DNA of 64,000 nt from Phycisphaerales bacterium (lineage in GTDB: Bacteria; Planctomycetota; Phycisphaerae; Tepidisphaerales; Tepidisphaeraceae). A model generated the notes under the pieces. The model saw only the letters and a program-made list of their open reading frames with translations, did no database searches and had not been told where the DNA came from. The DNA lies in the NCBI GenBank assembly GCA_025361735.1, contig JANYKD010000055.1, positions 1 to 64,000 of the forward strand. Direction: 5' to 3'. Positions 16,841 through 25,962 of this stretch are shown here, piece after piece. Every line of letters begins with the position of its first letter. Position 1 is the first letter of the stretch. A program made the translations under genes and the position numbers.

Positions 16841-17629
16841 ATGGACAAGCTGATAGCCATGCTTCCGTGGCTGGGTGTCGGGGTGGTGGCGCTGGCGGCG
16901 CTGCTGCCGCAGATGTTCCGCATTCTGCGCGAATACGAGCGGGCGGTGATCTTCCGGCTGGGCAAGCTGGTGGGGACCAAGGGCCCGGGACTGGTGGTGC
17001 TGATACCGTTCGTCGACCGCATGGTGCGGATGGATCTGCGCGTGGTGACGATCGATGTGGCCAGGCAGGAAGTCATGACCCGCGACAACGTGCCGGTGAC
17101 GGTGGACGCGGTGGTCTATTTCCGGGTGGTCGATCCGAGTGCGGCCGTGGTGAAGGTGGAGAACTTTCTGAAGGCGACTTCGCTCATCGCCCAGACAACG
17201 CTGCGCAGCGTGCTGGGCCAGGGCGAGTTGGATGAACTGCTGTCGCGCCGCGAGAAGGTGAACCTGACGCTGCAGGAGATCATCGACCGGCACACGGATC
17301 CGTGGGGGGTGAAGGTGGTGTCGGTGGAGGTGCGCGATGTGGTCCTGCCCGACAGCATGAAGCGTGCCATGGCCAAGCAGGCCGAGACCGAGCGTGAGCG
17401 GCGGGCGAAGATCATCAATGCCGAGGGCGAATACCAGGCGGCCGAGAAGCTGGTGATGGCGGCCACGTTGATCGCCCCCCAGCCGATCGCCCTGCAGTTG
17501 CGCTATCTGCAGACGATGGCTGAAATGGCCAGTGAGCACAACACGACGACAATCATTCCGTTCCCGATTGAACTGTTCACGGCGTTTATGAAACCCCAGG
17601 CCGCTGGGCCGCCGGCGAAACAGGAGTAA
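16841..17629 (+). CDS. Slipin/stomatin-like SPFH protein
   Basis: The 262-residue protein has one N-terminal membrane helix (LPWLGVGVVALAALLPQMF), then the SPFH domain (EYERAVIFRLGKLVGTKGPG, DNVPVTVDAVVYFRV), and a Glu/Arg-rich coiled coil (ETERERRAKIINAEGEYQAA) before a hydrophobic C-terminus. It would oligomerise on the membrane and serve as partner and substrate of the upstream NfeD protease. ATG 16841 is chosen because GAAAGG is spaced six bases from it; an ATG two codons earlier abuts the ribosome site. Confidence 0.9.
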   Translation: MDKLIAMLPWLGVGVVALAALLPQMFRILREYERAVIFRLGKLVGTKGPGLVVLIPFVDRMVRMDLRVVTIDVARQEVMTRDNVPVTVDAVVYFRVVDPSAAVVKVENFLKATSLIAQTTLRSVLGQGELDELLSRREKVNLTLQEIIDRHTDPWGVKVVSVEVRDVVLPDSMKRAMAKQAETERERRAKIINAEGEYQAAEKLVMAATLIAPQPIALQLRYLQTMAEMASEHNTTTIIPFPIELFTAFMKPQAAGPPAKQE

Positions 17630-17655
17630 CCCAACCAAGCCCAAAGGAGGCCGTT

Positions 17656-18123
17656 ATGCCAGTCAGAACAATGAAGGAGTTCCTGGATAAGGAAGGGATC
17701 AAATACGTGTCGATCATCCATTCGCCGGCCTTCACGGCCGCCGAGACGGCGGCCACGGCGCACATCCACGGGCAGTCGCTGGCCAAGGTGGTGATGGTCA
17801 GGCTCGACGGAGACATGGCGATGGTGGTGGTGCCATCGACGAAGAAGGTTGACGTGGCCTTGTTGCGCGAGGTGACGGGGGCCGCGGAGGTGGACATCGC
17901 CACGGAGAAACAGTTCCGCGACCTGTTCCCCGATTGCGAAGCGGGAGCGATGCCGCCGTTCGGGAATCTATACAACATGGAGACGTATGTCTCGGCCGAC
18001 CTGACCGAGAACGAGGAGATCGTCTTCAACGCCGGATCGCACACGGAGCTCGTGAAAATGTCGTATGTCGATTTCGAGAGGCTGGTGAATCCGCGCGTGC
18101 TGGTCGGGTCGGCGTGGCACTAA
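17656..18123 (+). CDS. YbaK/ProX-family aminoacyl-tRNA deacylase-like protein
   Basis: A 155-residue YbaK-fold protein: an N-terminal TAAETAATAHIHGQSLAKVV region, the conserved Lys-containing strands, and GAMPPFGNLYNMETYVS, the signature loop of the family. Such proteins hydrolyse mischarged tRNAs, for example Cys- or Ala-tRNAPro. Exact specificity cannot be read. It follows the slipin gene by 26 bases with an AAAGGAGG ribosome site, so co-transcription is likely though no functional tie is known. Confidence 0.85.
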   Translation: MPVRTMKEFLDKEGIKYVSIIHSPAFTAAETAATAHIHGQSLAKVVMVRLDGDMAMVVVPSTKKVDVALLREVTGAAEVDIATEKQFRDLFPDCEAGAMPPFGNLYNMETYVSADLTENEEIVFNAGSHTELVKMSYVDFERLVNPRVLVGSAWH

Positions 18124-18152
18124 GGAAACATGCAGAAACAACTTCGCAGAAT

Positions 18153-18219
18153 ACCCTCGCCCCAACCCTCTCCCGGAGGGAGAGGGAGCAGGAGGAGCGC
18201 GGAATTGTTCTTGCGCGAC
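18153..18219. repeat. Dispersed repeat family A, copy 3
   Basis: Perfect CCCTCTCCC-GGA-GGGAGAGGG hairpin with the GCAGGAGGAGCGCGGA tail, located in the gap between the convergent YbaK and M6-protease genes. It may end transcription from both sides. Confidence 0.8.
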
Positions 18220-18226
18220 CACTAAC

Positions 18227-20059
18227 TCAGAAGAACCCGTACCCAATCATGAAGGCGACCCGGCCGTCGGGCAGGCGTTCGATGTTGGTGATGTAGACGG
18301 GCAGGCCGCCGCCGACTTCGGCGCGGCTGTTGGGGATCGTGTACGGGGTGAAGGAATGGTTGGAGACGCTGGGGAATGGGACCGCGGTGACGAACGTGGA
18401 TGGGCCGCCGGGGCCGTCGAGGCCGTGGCTTTCTTCGAGCTTGAGCCGGCCGCGGGTCACCGGCCAAATCAGCAGGCCGTCGGCCGGGAGGGCGCGGTCG
18501 AAGCCGATCCGGCGGCGGTTCTCCAGCAGGAAATATTCGCTGCCATCCTCGCGGGCGAGCACCTTGAAACATTCCTTCGCTGAGTTCTCAACCGGAGAGA
18601 GAATGAGTTTTTGTTTCACGCGCGGGTCGATGACCGTGGGCGTGAGCCAGCCAAGTTGTTGTTTGCACCAGGCGCCCATGTGCTCGGGTTCGCCGTCGGG
18701 GTGCTGCACGGACATCAGGCACCACATGCCCAGGCCTTCGCTGCCGGGGTTTTCCGGGCGGGCGTAGAGGTCGGGGAGGCTGAGCATGTGGCCGAATTCG
18801 TGGCAGAAAGTGCTGATGTTGCTCATCTTGTCGCCGCCCTCGGGCATGATGAAGAAGGTCCAGCGGCGGTTCTGGTGCGTGAAATTGCCCTTGTGCGGCC
18901 AGTAGAGATTGCCGCGATTGGTCTGGATTCTGCCGCCGGAATAGATGAAGCAGAGGCCGTCGAAATCCTTGAGAGCTTCCTTGCCTTCGCGAACGAGGAA
19001 CTTGTCGAGGACCTCGCTGAGCAGAATGCTGTCGCCGCCGGTGCCCTGGCCGTAATCGGCGCGTTTCTTGGAGACCTCGACGGCGTCGAAGACCTTGCCT
19101 TCGACGTGGAACGCGCCGCAGGATTGCTCGAGGTAGTAGTCGTTGACGCTGCCGTAGACTTTCTGGCCTGTGGCGCTGGATGTGGTGTACGTGTGTTTGC
19201 TGAAGAGCGAGGAGTCCCAGTCGGCGAGGGTGATCTTCGGATTGTGTTTGGCGTCGGGGTACTCGATGCCGATGACGGCCAGGCGATAGGCGGGCTTCTT
19301 CCAGTAACCGACTTCGCGGCCGGCCTGGCGGTTGCGGGTCGGGGCGTTGTCGGCGGCCAGCTTGAGCTTGAACTGCTGCACCTGGCCATCGCGCTGGATG
19401 CGCAGCGCGAGAACCTGGCCGGGAGCGCGCGTGGCCAGCAGATCGGTCACTTCCTGCCTGATGCCGACGGGCTGGCCATCAACATCGACGACGACATCGC
19501 CCGCGTGTACGCCCGCGTCGGCGGCCGGCTGGTTGGGGGTTACCTTGTCGATCAGCACGCCATCTTTGTTGGGCGTATCGGCCAGTTGCACGCCCATGAC
19601 GGCGCGGATGGCGCTGAGTTTCAGCGGCCGGCTGGCGGCATCGAGCAGGGCAAAGGTCTCAAGCTCGCGGGATTGGCGCTCGAGGACGAGCTGCAGTTTA
19701 TCGCCGGGCAGACGCGACATGACGGCGTCGGCGAGTGCGTCGGGCTTGTCCACGGACTTGGCGGCGACACGCAGCAGGAGATCGCCGGCTCGGATATCGG
19801 CCTTGGCGGCGGGCGAGGCGGGATCGACGGCGTCGACGCGCAGTTTGCCGGCCGGGGTGCGGGTCACCTCAACGCCGAGATAGGGCACGACGCCCTCATC
19901 GCGCGGAGGGACAGCGCGGATCTCGCCTTTCACGGCGGTGTCCACGGTGCGATAGTCGGCCCATTTGCCCGTGGGCTGGGTCGACGGCCGGGTCGTCGGG
20001 GCCGCGGCGATGCTGGCGATGAGCATTGTGGCGAGGCAGGCGATGCAAATTGGTTTCAT
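18227..20059 (-). CDS. Secreted M6-like metalloprotease with two PDZ domains
   Basis: The 610-residue protein has a signal peptide (MKPICIACLATMLIASIAAA), two tandem PDZ domains (about 60-240, with VDPASPAAKADIRAGDLLLR and VTPNQPAADAGVHAGDVVVD), and a zinc-protease domain with CHEFGHMLSLPDLYAR near residue 417, the HExxHxxxxxxD-type signature of immune-inhibitor-A-like M6 peptidases. A beta-rich tail follows. PDZ domains ahead of an M6 domain are an unusual order and suggest that substrate recognition is separated from catalysis. ATG 20059 has GGAG upstream; the frame extends upstream only through repeats. Confidence 0.85.
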   Translation of the reverse strand: MKPICIACLATMLIASIAAAPTTRPSTQPTGKWADYRTVDTAVKGEIRAVPPRDEGVVPYLGVEVTRTPAGKLRVDAVDPASPAAKADIRAGDLLLRVAAKSVDKPDALADAVMSRLPGDKLQLVLERQSRELETFALLDAASRPLKLSAIRAVMGVQLADTPNKDGVLIDKVTPNQPAADAGVHAGDVVVDVDGQPVGIRQEVTDLLATRAPGQVLALRIQRDGQVQQFKLKLAADNAPTRNRQAGREVGYWKKPAYRLAVIGIEYPDAKHNPKITLADWDSSLFSKHTYTTSSATGQKVYGSVNDYYLEQSCGAFHVEGKVFDAVEVSKKRADYGQGTGGDSILLSEVLDKFLVREGKEALKDFDGLCFIYSGGRIQTNRGNLYWPHKGNFTHQNRRWTFFIMPEGGDKMSNISTFCHEFGHMLSLPDLYARPENPGSEGLGMWCLMSVQHPDGEPEHMGAWCKQQLGWLTPTVIDPRVKQKLILSPVENSAKECFKVLAREDGSEYFLLENRRRIGFDRALPADGLLIWPVTRGRLKLEESHGLDGPGGPSTFVTAVPFPSVSNHSFTPYTIPNSRAEVGGGLPVYITNIERLPDGRVAFMIGYGFF

Positions 20060-20138
20060 GGCCGATTTCTCCGAGGTGTCGAGATGTCCGGAGCATGATA
20101 ACACGGAGGGGCGTGTGTGCTCAAACGAGCGGGGCAAG

Positions 20139-20213
20139 TGGGGCCAGCGTCCCCGCTGGCCCGGATTGGCAGTCGGCTCGCGCTGCGGGCAGGCCAGCGG
20201 GGACGCTGGCCCT
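20139..20213. repeat. Inverted pair of GGCCAGCGTCCCCGCTGGCC palindromes
   Basis: GGGCCAGCGTCCCCGCTGGC at about 20141-20161 and GGCCAGCGGGGACGCTGGCC at about 20192-20212 are each palindromic and also inverted relative to each other. The same unit follows atpC at 3178-3201. Confidence 0.8.
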
Positions 20214-20256
20214 ACTCTGGCCAATCCGTCTACAGTATGTTGACAATCGCGATTCT

Positions 20257-21387
20257 TCACCCCTTCACGCGGTATACGTGCACCTGGTATCCATCGAACT
20301 CATCGGCCCAGCCGCCGCTGACTGCCTTGATCGTCCGTTTCTCACCGACGGCTTCCACGTCGCCGGCGGGCAGGCCGGGAACGGTGAAGGTAACCTTGGC
20401 ACGGGCGTCGGTCATGCTGACGGCGAAGATGTAGGTGTCGGAGCTGCCGCGACGCGCCAGCAATGCGACCTCGCCGCCGTCGATCTTCACGCCTTCGATC
20501 GCTGAGCCGTCATTGATCACCTTGGCATACGAACGAATCTCGGCGTTGATTTCGCCCACCTTTTTGGCGATGAGCTCGTCGGCCAGCAGGCCGGCCTCGA
20601 CGAACTTGGGGGCGAACTCGTGCGCGAAATAAGTGATGCCGCGGGCGCCGTGGATGATCGCCATCCAAACTTCGCTGCGCACCTGGTCGGGCGTCGGCCT
20701 GCGGGCGGCGTTGCTGATGTGCGTGGTCTCGATGCAGGCCCAGACGGGCTTCTTCCCGTCGACCCACTGCACCAGCCGCCTGGTGCCATAGCCGACGTAC
20801 CACAACTTTCCGGCGACCTCCTTGCGGTCGTGGGTCACGGGGTAGATGTCGAAGGAAAGAATGTCGCCGGCCTTCACGTACTCGGGATAATCCTCGGGCT
20901 TGTTGGTGCGCACGCCCCGGCCGTGCCAGCCATCCCAGGCGACGGCCTGACCGAGGTTGAGCAGCACGGGCCGGCCCGCGGGATCGCCGGACTTCATGGC
21001 TTTGTAGCGGGCGACGACCTTCTCGGGCGGCACGGGCGGGCCGTAGCCCTTGCCCTTGCCCAGGCTCTGGGCGTTGTCGGGTTCATCCTCCTGAAGCCAG
21101 CCGGCGATCACCTTGTTCCAACGCGGCTTGAGGGCCTCGGCGTTCTGGTCGCAGACGACGTTCATGCCGGCCTTCTCGAGCGCCGTGAGTTGAGCCTCTG
21201 TCGGGCCGTCCCACAGGCCGACATAGGTGTTGATGCCGATGGCCTGATACCTGGCGATGTTGCGAGGTGCCTGGAGCCAGACGGCGATGGGGAAATAGTC
21301 GCCTTTGGCCTCCAGGCCGTCGGCCAGCGCGGCAGACGTCGCGGAGAACAGAAACGCACTGAGCAAGAACGCGGGTGTCAGACGCAT
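20257..21387 (-). CDS. Secreted glycoside hydrolase-like TIM-barrel protein
   Basis: The 376-residue protein has a signal peptide (RLTPAFLLSAFLFSATSAAL) and a predicted barrel. GWLQEDEPDN and ACIETTHISN are placed where clan GH-A enzymes carry the acid/base and nucleophile Glu residues at the ends of strands 4 and 7; this assignment is by analogy. A small C-terminal beta-sandwich (about 300-376) ends it. I do not recognise the exact family. AGGAG lies eight bases before the ATG. It is transcribed toward the M6-protease gene but separated from it by repeats. Confidence 0.7.
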   Translation of the reverse strand: MRLTPAFLLSAFLFSATSAALADGLEAKGDYFPIAVWLQAPRNIARYQAIGINTYVGLWDGPTEAQLTALEKAGMNVVCDQNAEALKPRWNKVIAGWLQEDEPDNAQSLGKGKGYGPPVPPEKVVARYKAMKSGDPAGRPVLLNLGQAVAWDGWHGRGVRTNKPEDYPEYVKAGDILSFDIYPVTHDRKEVAGKLWYVGYGTRRLVQWVDGKKPVWACIETTHISNAARRPTPDQVRSEVWMAIIHGARGITYFAHEFAPKFVEAGLLADELIAKKVGEINAEIRSYAKVINDGSAIEGVKIDGGEVALLARRGSSDTYIFAVSMTDARAKVTFTVPGLPAGDVEAVGEKRTIKAVSGGWADEFDGYQVHVYRVKG

Positions 21388-21696
21388 GAGGCTCCTTTTC
21401 TGCGCAGAGCCGGCTTCAGCGGATGCAGTACGGCGTGGCCACGCACCTGGCGTCGGCTGAGGCAGACTCCACGATGTTCAATAACAACACTGATTGGGAA
21501 CCGTTGCGAAGATGGAAGCAACGGCGGCGACTCACGCTGACATCCAAGAACGCGAGCCGCGCCCGGCAATCAGAATGTGTCGGAGTACCGACCGCATGGG
21601 CGAGACGCCCATGCCACGAGATTCTGGCGTCCAGACAGGCTATCCCGGATTCTGCACACGCCCACGGCCCGCGATTGACGATCGCGGCCACAGCGC
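21388..21696. other. Repeat-bearing gap before the TolC-like gene
   Basis: Holds the word GAATGTGTCGGAGTACCGAC at 21573-21592 followed by an ATGGGCGAGACGCCCAT hairpin, an arrangement repeated at 38069-38115, and a CGCGATTGACGATCGCG palindrome near 21670. No gene or clear promoter seen. Confidence 0.6.
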
Positions 21697-23601
21697 ATGG
21701 CCGTCTCGATTGTACAGAGGTTGATGCAATTGTCCGGATGTACCAAGACTCGACGCAGAACCTGTTGCGAAGCGCTCCGCCGCTTCGCGCCAGCGCGCCT
21801 CCGTGCCTTCGTGCCTGCCCTGCTGGCCGCTGGCCTGCTGGCCGGGTGCGCGCCCGACGATTACCGCAACTGGGCCGACATGCAGGTTGAGAAACTGCTG
21901 GCCGATCGCGAGAAGCAGACGATTGATTATCTTCCGGACTCGGCGCGGCCGGTGGGCGAGCCGACGACCCGGCCGATGAAGCCGGCGTACGAGAAGATTC
22001 CATTCACGCGGATTGCCCCGCCGGCGGACTCGCCGATGGAGCGGCGCGTGGCGCATCCCAGTTTCGGCCCGCTGGGACCGGACGTGAGATTGCACACGGC
22101 ACCGCGCGTGGAATCGGATCGCAGCGGCATGGAGATCCTGCAGAAGCGGCTCAACGCCGAGGCGGCGCTCGGGCCCGCAGGTCCGGGCGAAGAGGGAATG
22201 GCACTGGATCTGTTCGGAAGTATCGCGTACGCCGTGCGGCACAGCCGGGCCTACCAGAACACGATGGACGACCTGTACATATCCGCACTGGATGTCACGC
22301 TGCAACGGCATCTGTTCGAGCCATCGCCGTTTGCCAGTTCGCGGCTGGAGTACGGCGGCGCGGACAGCCCCGAGCCCAAGGTGGGCTACGAGTCGGCGAT
22401 ACGGGTGATTAACACCGCGGGTGTGAACCAGAAACTGCCCTACGGCGGCACGATGACGGCATCCGTTGTACACAATTTTGTGGAGACGCTGACCGGAGCG
22501 GCCGAAGACGGGAACTCGGCGCAGGCGACACTGACCGGATCGATCCCGCTGCTGCGCGGGTTTGGCATGGTGAACCTGGAGCCGTTGATCCAGTCGGAGC
22601 GAAACCTGGTCTACCAGGTGAGGACATTCGACGACTTCAGGCGGGGCTTTGTGGTCAGCGTGGCCCAGCAGTATTTCCAGTTGGTATCGTCGCAGCAGTC
22701 GGTGCTGAACCGGCGGTTGAACCTGCGCAATCTCGATGAATTGACCGAGCGCACGCGGGCTCTCTATGACAACGGCCGGATCAGTTTCCTCGAAGTGCAG
22801 CGGGCCCTGCAGTCGAGGCTGTCGGCCGAATCGTCGCTGATCAACGCCGAGGAGTCGTACGCGGCGGCACTGGACAATTTCAAGATTCTCCTGGGCATGC
22901 CGCCGACCCAGCCGCTGGACGTGGTGGCGGTGACCATGGATACGCAGTCGCCGCAGATAGACACGAACGAGGCGATTCGTCTGGCCGAGCAGTACCGGCT
23001 GGATTTGCAGACGGCGATGGACAAGATCGAGGATGCGCGACGAGGCGTAAAGAATGCGGAGAACGGGCTGCTGCCGGATCTGAACGCGGATGCGAAGGTA
23101 ACGGCGGGCGATTCAAGCAATGTCACCAGCATCGAGCTGGACCGGCGCACGGCCGACTATCAGGCGGGAATCACCTTGAACCTGCCGCTGGACAAGCTGG
23201 CCGAACGGAATGTTTACCGCCGGGCATTGATCAGCCTGAACCAGAGCAATCGGGCGGTGGTTTCGCTGCACGACAAGATCGTCTCCGAGGTGCGCGACTC
23301 GCTGCGGCAGATCCGCGCGGCTGAGATCAACCTGAAGATCCAGAAACGCGGGATCGAGCTGGCCGAGAAACGTCTGGAGTTCTCCAATGAACTGCTGAAG
23401 CAGGGCAAGATCACAGCGCGCGACATCGTCGATGCACAACAGTCGTTGCTGGATGCGCAGGACGCGTATGAAATCGCGCGCTCGAGCCTGCAGACGCTGA
23501 CCCTGTCGTTCATGCAGGCCACCGGCACGCTGCGCGTGGACGCCGAGGCCGGGGCGATCGGACGGGCGATGGATCGCAAGGGGCCGATGGGACAGAAATA
23601 G
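21697..23601 (+). CDS. TolC-family outer-membrane channel lipoprotein
   Basis: A 634-residue outer-membrane efflux protein. A lipobox (LLAAGLLAGC) falls near residue 52, so the annotated N-terminus is unusually long; a GTG at about codon 39 would give a short normal signal peptide. The TolC body has two repeated helical halves with long heptad stretches (for example TERTRALYDNGRISFLEVQR and NEAIRLAEQYRLDLQTAMDK). It would form the outer-membrane duct of an efflux or secretion system. No inner-membrane pump or adaptor gene lies next to it. Confidence 0.85.
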   Translation: MAVSIVQRLMQLSGCTKTRRRTCCEALRRFAPARLRAFVPALLAAGLLAGCAPDDYRNWADMQVEKLLADREKQTIDYLPDSARPVGEPTTRPMKPAYEKIPFTRIAPPADSPMERRVAHPSFGPLGPDVRLHTAPRVESDRSGMEILQKRLNAEAALGPAGPGEEGMALDLFGSIAYAVRHSRAYQNTMDDLYISALDVTLQRHLFEPSPFASSRLEYGGADSPEPKVGYESAIRVINTAGVNQKLPYGGTMTASVVHNFVETLTGAAEDGNSAQATLTGSIPLLRGFGMVNLEPLIQSERNLVYQVRTFDDFRRGFVVSVAQQYFQLVSSQQSVLNRRLNLRNLDELTERTRALYDNGRISFLEVQRALQSRLSAESSLINAEESYAAALDNFKILLGMPPTQPLDVVAVTMDTQSPQIDTNEAIRLAEQYRLDLQTAMDKIEDARRGVKNAENGLLPDLNADAKVTAGDSSNVTSIELDRRTADYQAGITLNLPLDKLAERNVYRRALISLNQSNRAVVSLHDKIVSEVRDSLRQIRAAEINLKIQKRGIELAEKRLEFSNELLKQGKITARDIVDAQQSLLDAQDAYEIARSSLQTLTLSFMQATGTLRVDAEAGAIGRAMDRKGPMGQK

Positions 23602-23622
23602 ACGCGTTTGTGGTCGCGACGC

Positions 23623-24885
23623 TTACCCCTGTTCGTACAAGGCGAGTTTGCCGAGGTGATTCAGGAACACGCGCACATCGCCATCCTGGGAAACGACGAT
23701 GGCCATCGTTCCCGGGCATTTGTGGCAGATGCCGGCCGCGGAATTGTGCCGCTCGCCGGTCTGCTCCAGCAGCCGGGGGATGTCGGGGTCCGGCTGCCCC
23801 GTGATGGGATTGATACATGCCTCGATGGTCGGGCCGGAGGAGTCCCGCTTAAGCCGGACGCCGAACGCCCGCAGGTCGAATTCCGGGCCGAAGACCACGG
23901 CACCGTCAACCCGGGTCAGGCCAGCCGTGAGGCGAATGGCCTGTTCGAGCGGCCCGAAGAGTTTCTCGGTGGCACCGGTGCCATGATCGCCATCGTTTCT
24001 TACCTGGTCGTACAACGCAGTCACGAACTCGGCCGCGAATCGCCCCACGGGAAACACCACGCGGCGCGCGGGGCTGATCTCCATCTGGTCCTCGACGCCC
24101 TCGGCCTGTGTGAACATGAGGCAGCCGCCATGTCCCCAGCGGACCATGTCGCCAATCACCCTGTCGCAGAATTCGCAGAGGACATCCTCCACGATTCGAG
24201 CTTCGGGCTGGGATGCCTCTTCCTCGCCCAGAAGCCGTTGGGCGATGGTCGCGAAACCGCTCCAGATCCGGTGCCACGGCACGGGTCCGTTTCCGGCCGT
24301 CAGGATCCGCCCCGACCGCAATTCGAAATGCCCCAGGTCCTCTTCGACAATGAGGTTGCCCGGATCGCATATGGTGATGCGCATGCCGTCGACGAGCCGG
24401 CGCAGCGTTGGAAACAACCCCCCGGCCAGATTGTGCAGCTTCCACAACTGGTGAAGGTCGAGGATTCCCACGATATCAACGCGCTCGCCGTCACAGGCAA
24501 GCAGCAGCGCCGCGTCGGGATAAGACGTGGCCGGAGCCAGCGCACGCAGGGTCGACACGGCCTTGGAGAGCGGTTCGTTCTCCAGCGAGATCGGGTCGCG
24601 CAGCATCATGGCCAGGGGGCGCAAGACGTCGATCTTCTCCTTGGGCGGAGCATAAAGAACGCATCGAGTCGGCCGGCCTTCGTCCTTGGTGAGACTCGCG
24701 GCAAAGGCCACGGAGAGGAGGTTGTCGATGGCCGATTCCGAAAGGCTGGCGGCGAGGAAAAACCCCTTGGGCCCCTCGGACGCGGCGAACTGGCGGAAAT
24801 CGACGAGTACGCGCGCCAGTTCGGCGGGTCCGCACATCTCGGGCAGATCCCTGGGGGGTGTCCAATATCCTTGACTGATACGCAT
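23623..24885 (-). CDS. DAC-like nucleotide-sensor domain protein
   Basis: A 420-residue protein whose C-terminal third resembles the diadenylate cyclase (DisA_N) fold: VDGAVVFG (DGA at 327-329) and TGERHNSAAGICHKCPGTMA (376-395), followed by VVSQDGDVRVF. Active cyclases carry DGA and RHR; here the second is R379-H380-N381, so synthesis of c-di-AMP is doubtful and nucleotide sensing more likely, as proposed for DACNV-type domains. The N-terminal two thirds are predicted alpha/beta without a family I can name. I use ATG 24885 instead of GTG 24936; neither has a strong ribosome site. The Sel1 gene diverges from it. Confidence 0.6.
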   Translation of the reverse strand: MRISQGYWTPPRDLPEMCGPAELARVLVDFRQFAASEGPKGFFLAASLSESAIDNLLSVAFAASLTKDEGRPTRCVLYAPPKEKIDVLRPLAMMLRDPISLENEPLSKAVSTLRALAPATSYPDAALLLACDGERVDIVGILDLHQLWKLHNLAGGLFPTLRRLVDGMRITICDPGNLIVEEDLGHFELRSGRILTAGNGPVPWHRIWSGFATIAQRLLGEEEASQPEARIVEDVLCEFCDRVIGDMVRWGHGGCLMFTQAEGVEDQMEISPARRVVFPVGRFAAEFVTALYDQVRNDGDHGTGATEKLFGPLEQAIRLTAGLTRVDGAVVFGPEFDLRAFGVRLKRDSSGPTIEACINPITGQPDPDIPRLLEQTGERHNSAAGICHKCPGTMAIVVSQDGDVRVFLNHLGKLALYEQG

Positions 24886-25019
24886 GTAGGTCTCGTTTAC
24901 AGCATAGCATAGGGCGCGGCGGAAACCCAAGGCCACACCTGCATCCAGAAATGGCGGAACATGTTACAATGGAACCCGACTGGGAATAGTACAAAGGAAC
25001 TCGACAGGGAACTGAGCAT

Positions 25020-25898
25020 ATGAATATCCAGCAGTTGCTCGATGCGCCGCCTTCACAACAAGTAGGGAAGGCACTCATGGACTGGGCGAGGGATCTCCCT
25101 GGGCGGATTCTCCGGGGAGACATGATGATTGGCATACTCTCAGTGGACGACGTGGGACTGGCGCCGAAGGCGATGAGAAAGGCATGGGAGTGCGGCATCA
25201 AGGAGGCACTGCTGGACTTGGGTAACTGGCTGGCCTCGCCGCCGTATGGCGACCCTGATCCGGCGGGGGCACGCACGGCATTTCGCGAGGCGATTGGGGC
25301 GGGGGTTCCCGGCGCGAAGCTTCGGTATGTAGAGTTTCTGTGGTTCTACTGCCGGGATACCGCGACTGTCACGGAACAACGCGAAGCGTTTGAAATGGTG
25401 GACGCGTTGGCGAAAGACGGAGAGGACACGGGCCGCGTGTTCTATGTATTGGGGCTGCTGACATGCCAAGGCTTTGGGGCTCAGGCTGACCCGGTGCGGG
25501 CGTGCGAACTTCAGACGAAGGCGGCGGAAATGGGCGACGCTGACGCCATGTTCGAGGCATATATTTATCACGAGATGGGGATGGGAGTCGAGAAGGATTC
25601 AGGCACGGCGATGAGATATCTTCAACGCGCTGCCGAGAAGGGTCACGGCCGCGGGATGTACAACCTGGCGGCGTACCTGGCAACGGGACGGGGGATGCCG
25701 AAGGATCTGGTTAAGGCGGCGGAATGGTACACTCGGGCGGCGGAGGCCGGCAACGTCCGGGCAACGCTGAATCTGGCGATGATGTACGCCAAGGGCGAAG
25801 GAGTGAAGAAGAACTTGGAACAAGCAAAGCAACTCTTCGACGAGGCGGATTACATGGGCCTGGACGTGAGCGGGGCGCGGGCTTCAGTTGGGTTGTAG
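25020..25898 (+). CDS. Sel1-repeat (TPR-like) protein
   Basis: The 292-residue protein lacks a signal peptide. From about residue 120 it has Sel1-type repeats (AYIYHEMGMGVEKDSGTAMR, NLAAYLATGRGMPKDLVKAA, NLAMMYAKGEGVKKNLEQAK), each with the Ala/Gly pattern and 36-residue spacing. These solenoids act as protein-binding scaffolds. The N-terminal 110 residues are degenerate repeats. It is divergent from the DAC-like gene across 134 bases, so a shared control region is possible. Confidence 0.85.
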   Translation: MNIQQLLDAPPSQQVGKALMDWARDLPGRILRGDMMIGILSVDDVGLAPKAMRKAWECGIKEALLDLGNWLASPPYGDPDPAGARTAFREAIGAGVPGAKLRYVEFLWFYCRDTATVTEQREAFEMVDALAKDGEDTGRVFYVLGLLTCQGFGAQADPVRACELQTKAAEMGDADAMFEAYIYHEMGMGVEKDSGTAMRYLQRAAEKGHGRGMYNLAAYLATGRGMPKDLVKAAEWYTRAAEAGNVRATLNLAMMYAKGEGVKKNLEQAKQLFDEADYMGLDVSGARASVGL

Positions 25899-25962
25899 GA
25901 CAAAGGAGGTTGCCAGCAACGAAATGGTCGGCCATGCGGACCCAACAGCAGCGAGCCAGCAC

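Noticed and set aside
18611-20098. A 495-codon plus-strand frame opposite the M6-like protease
   Set aside because: Low-complexity Ala/Gly/Val sequence without motifs; the minus strand encodes signal peptide, PDZ and HEFGH.
20257-21387. Calling this protein a GH42 beta-galactosidase
   Set aside because: Only the general GH-A Glu positions can be suggested; the length and C-terminus do not match GH42.
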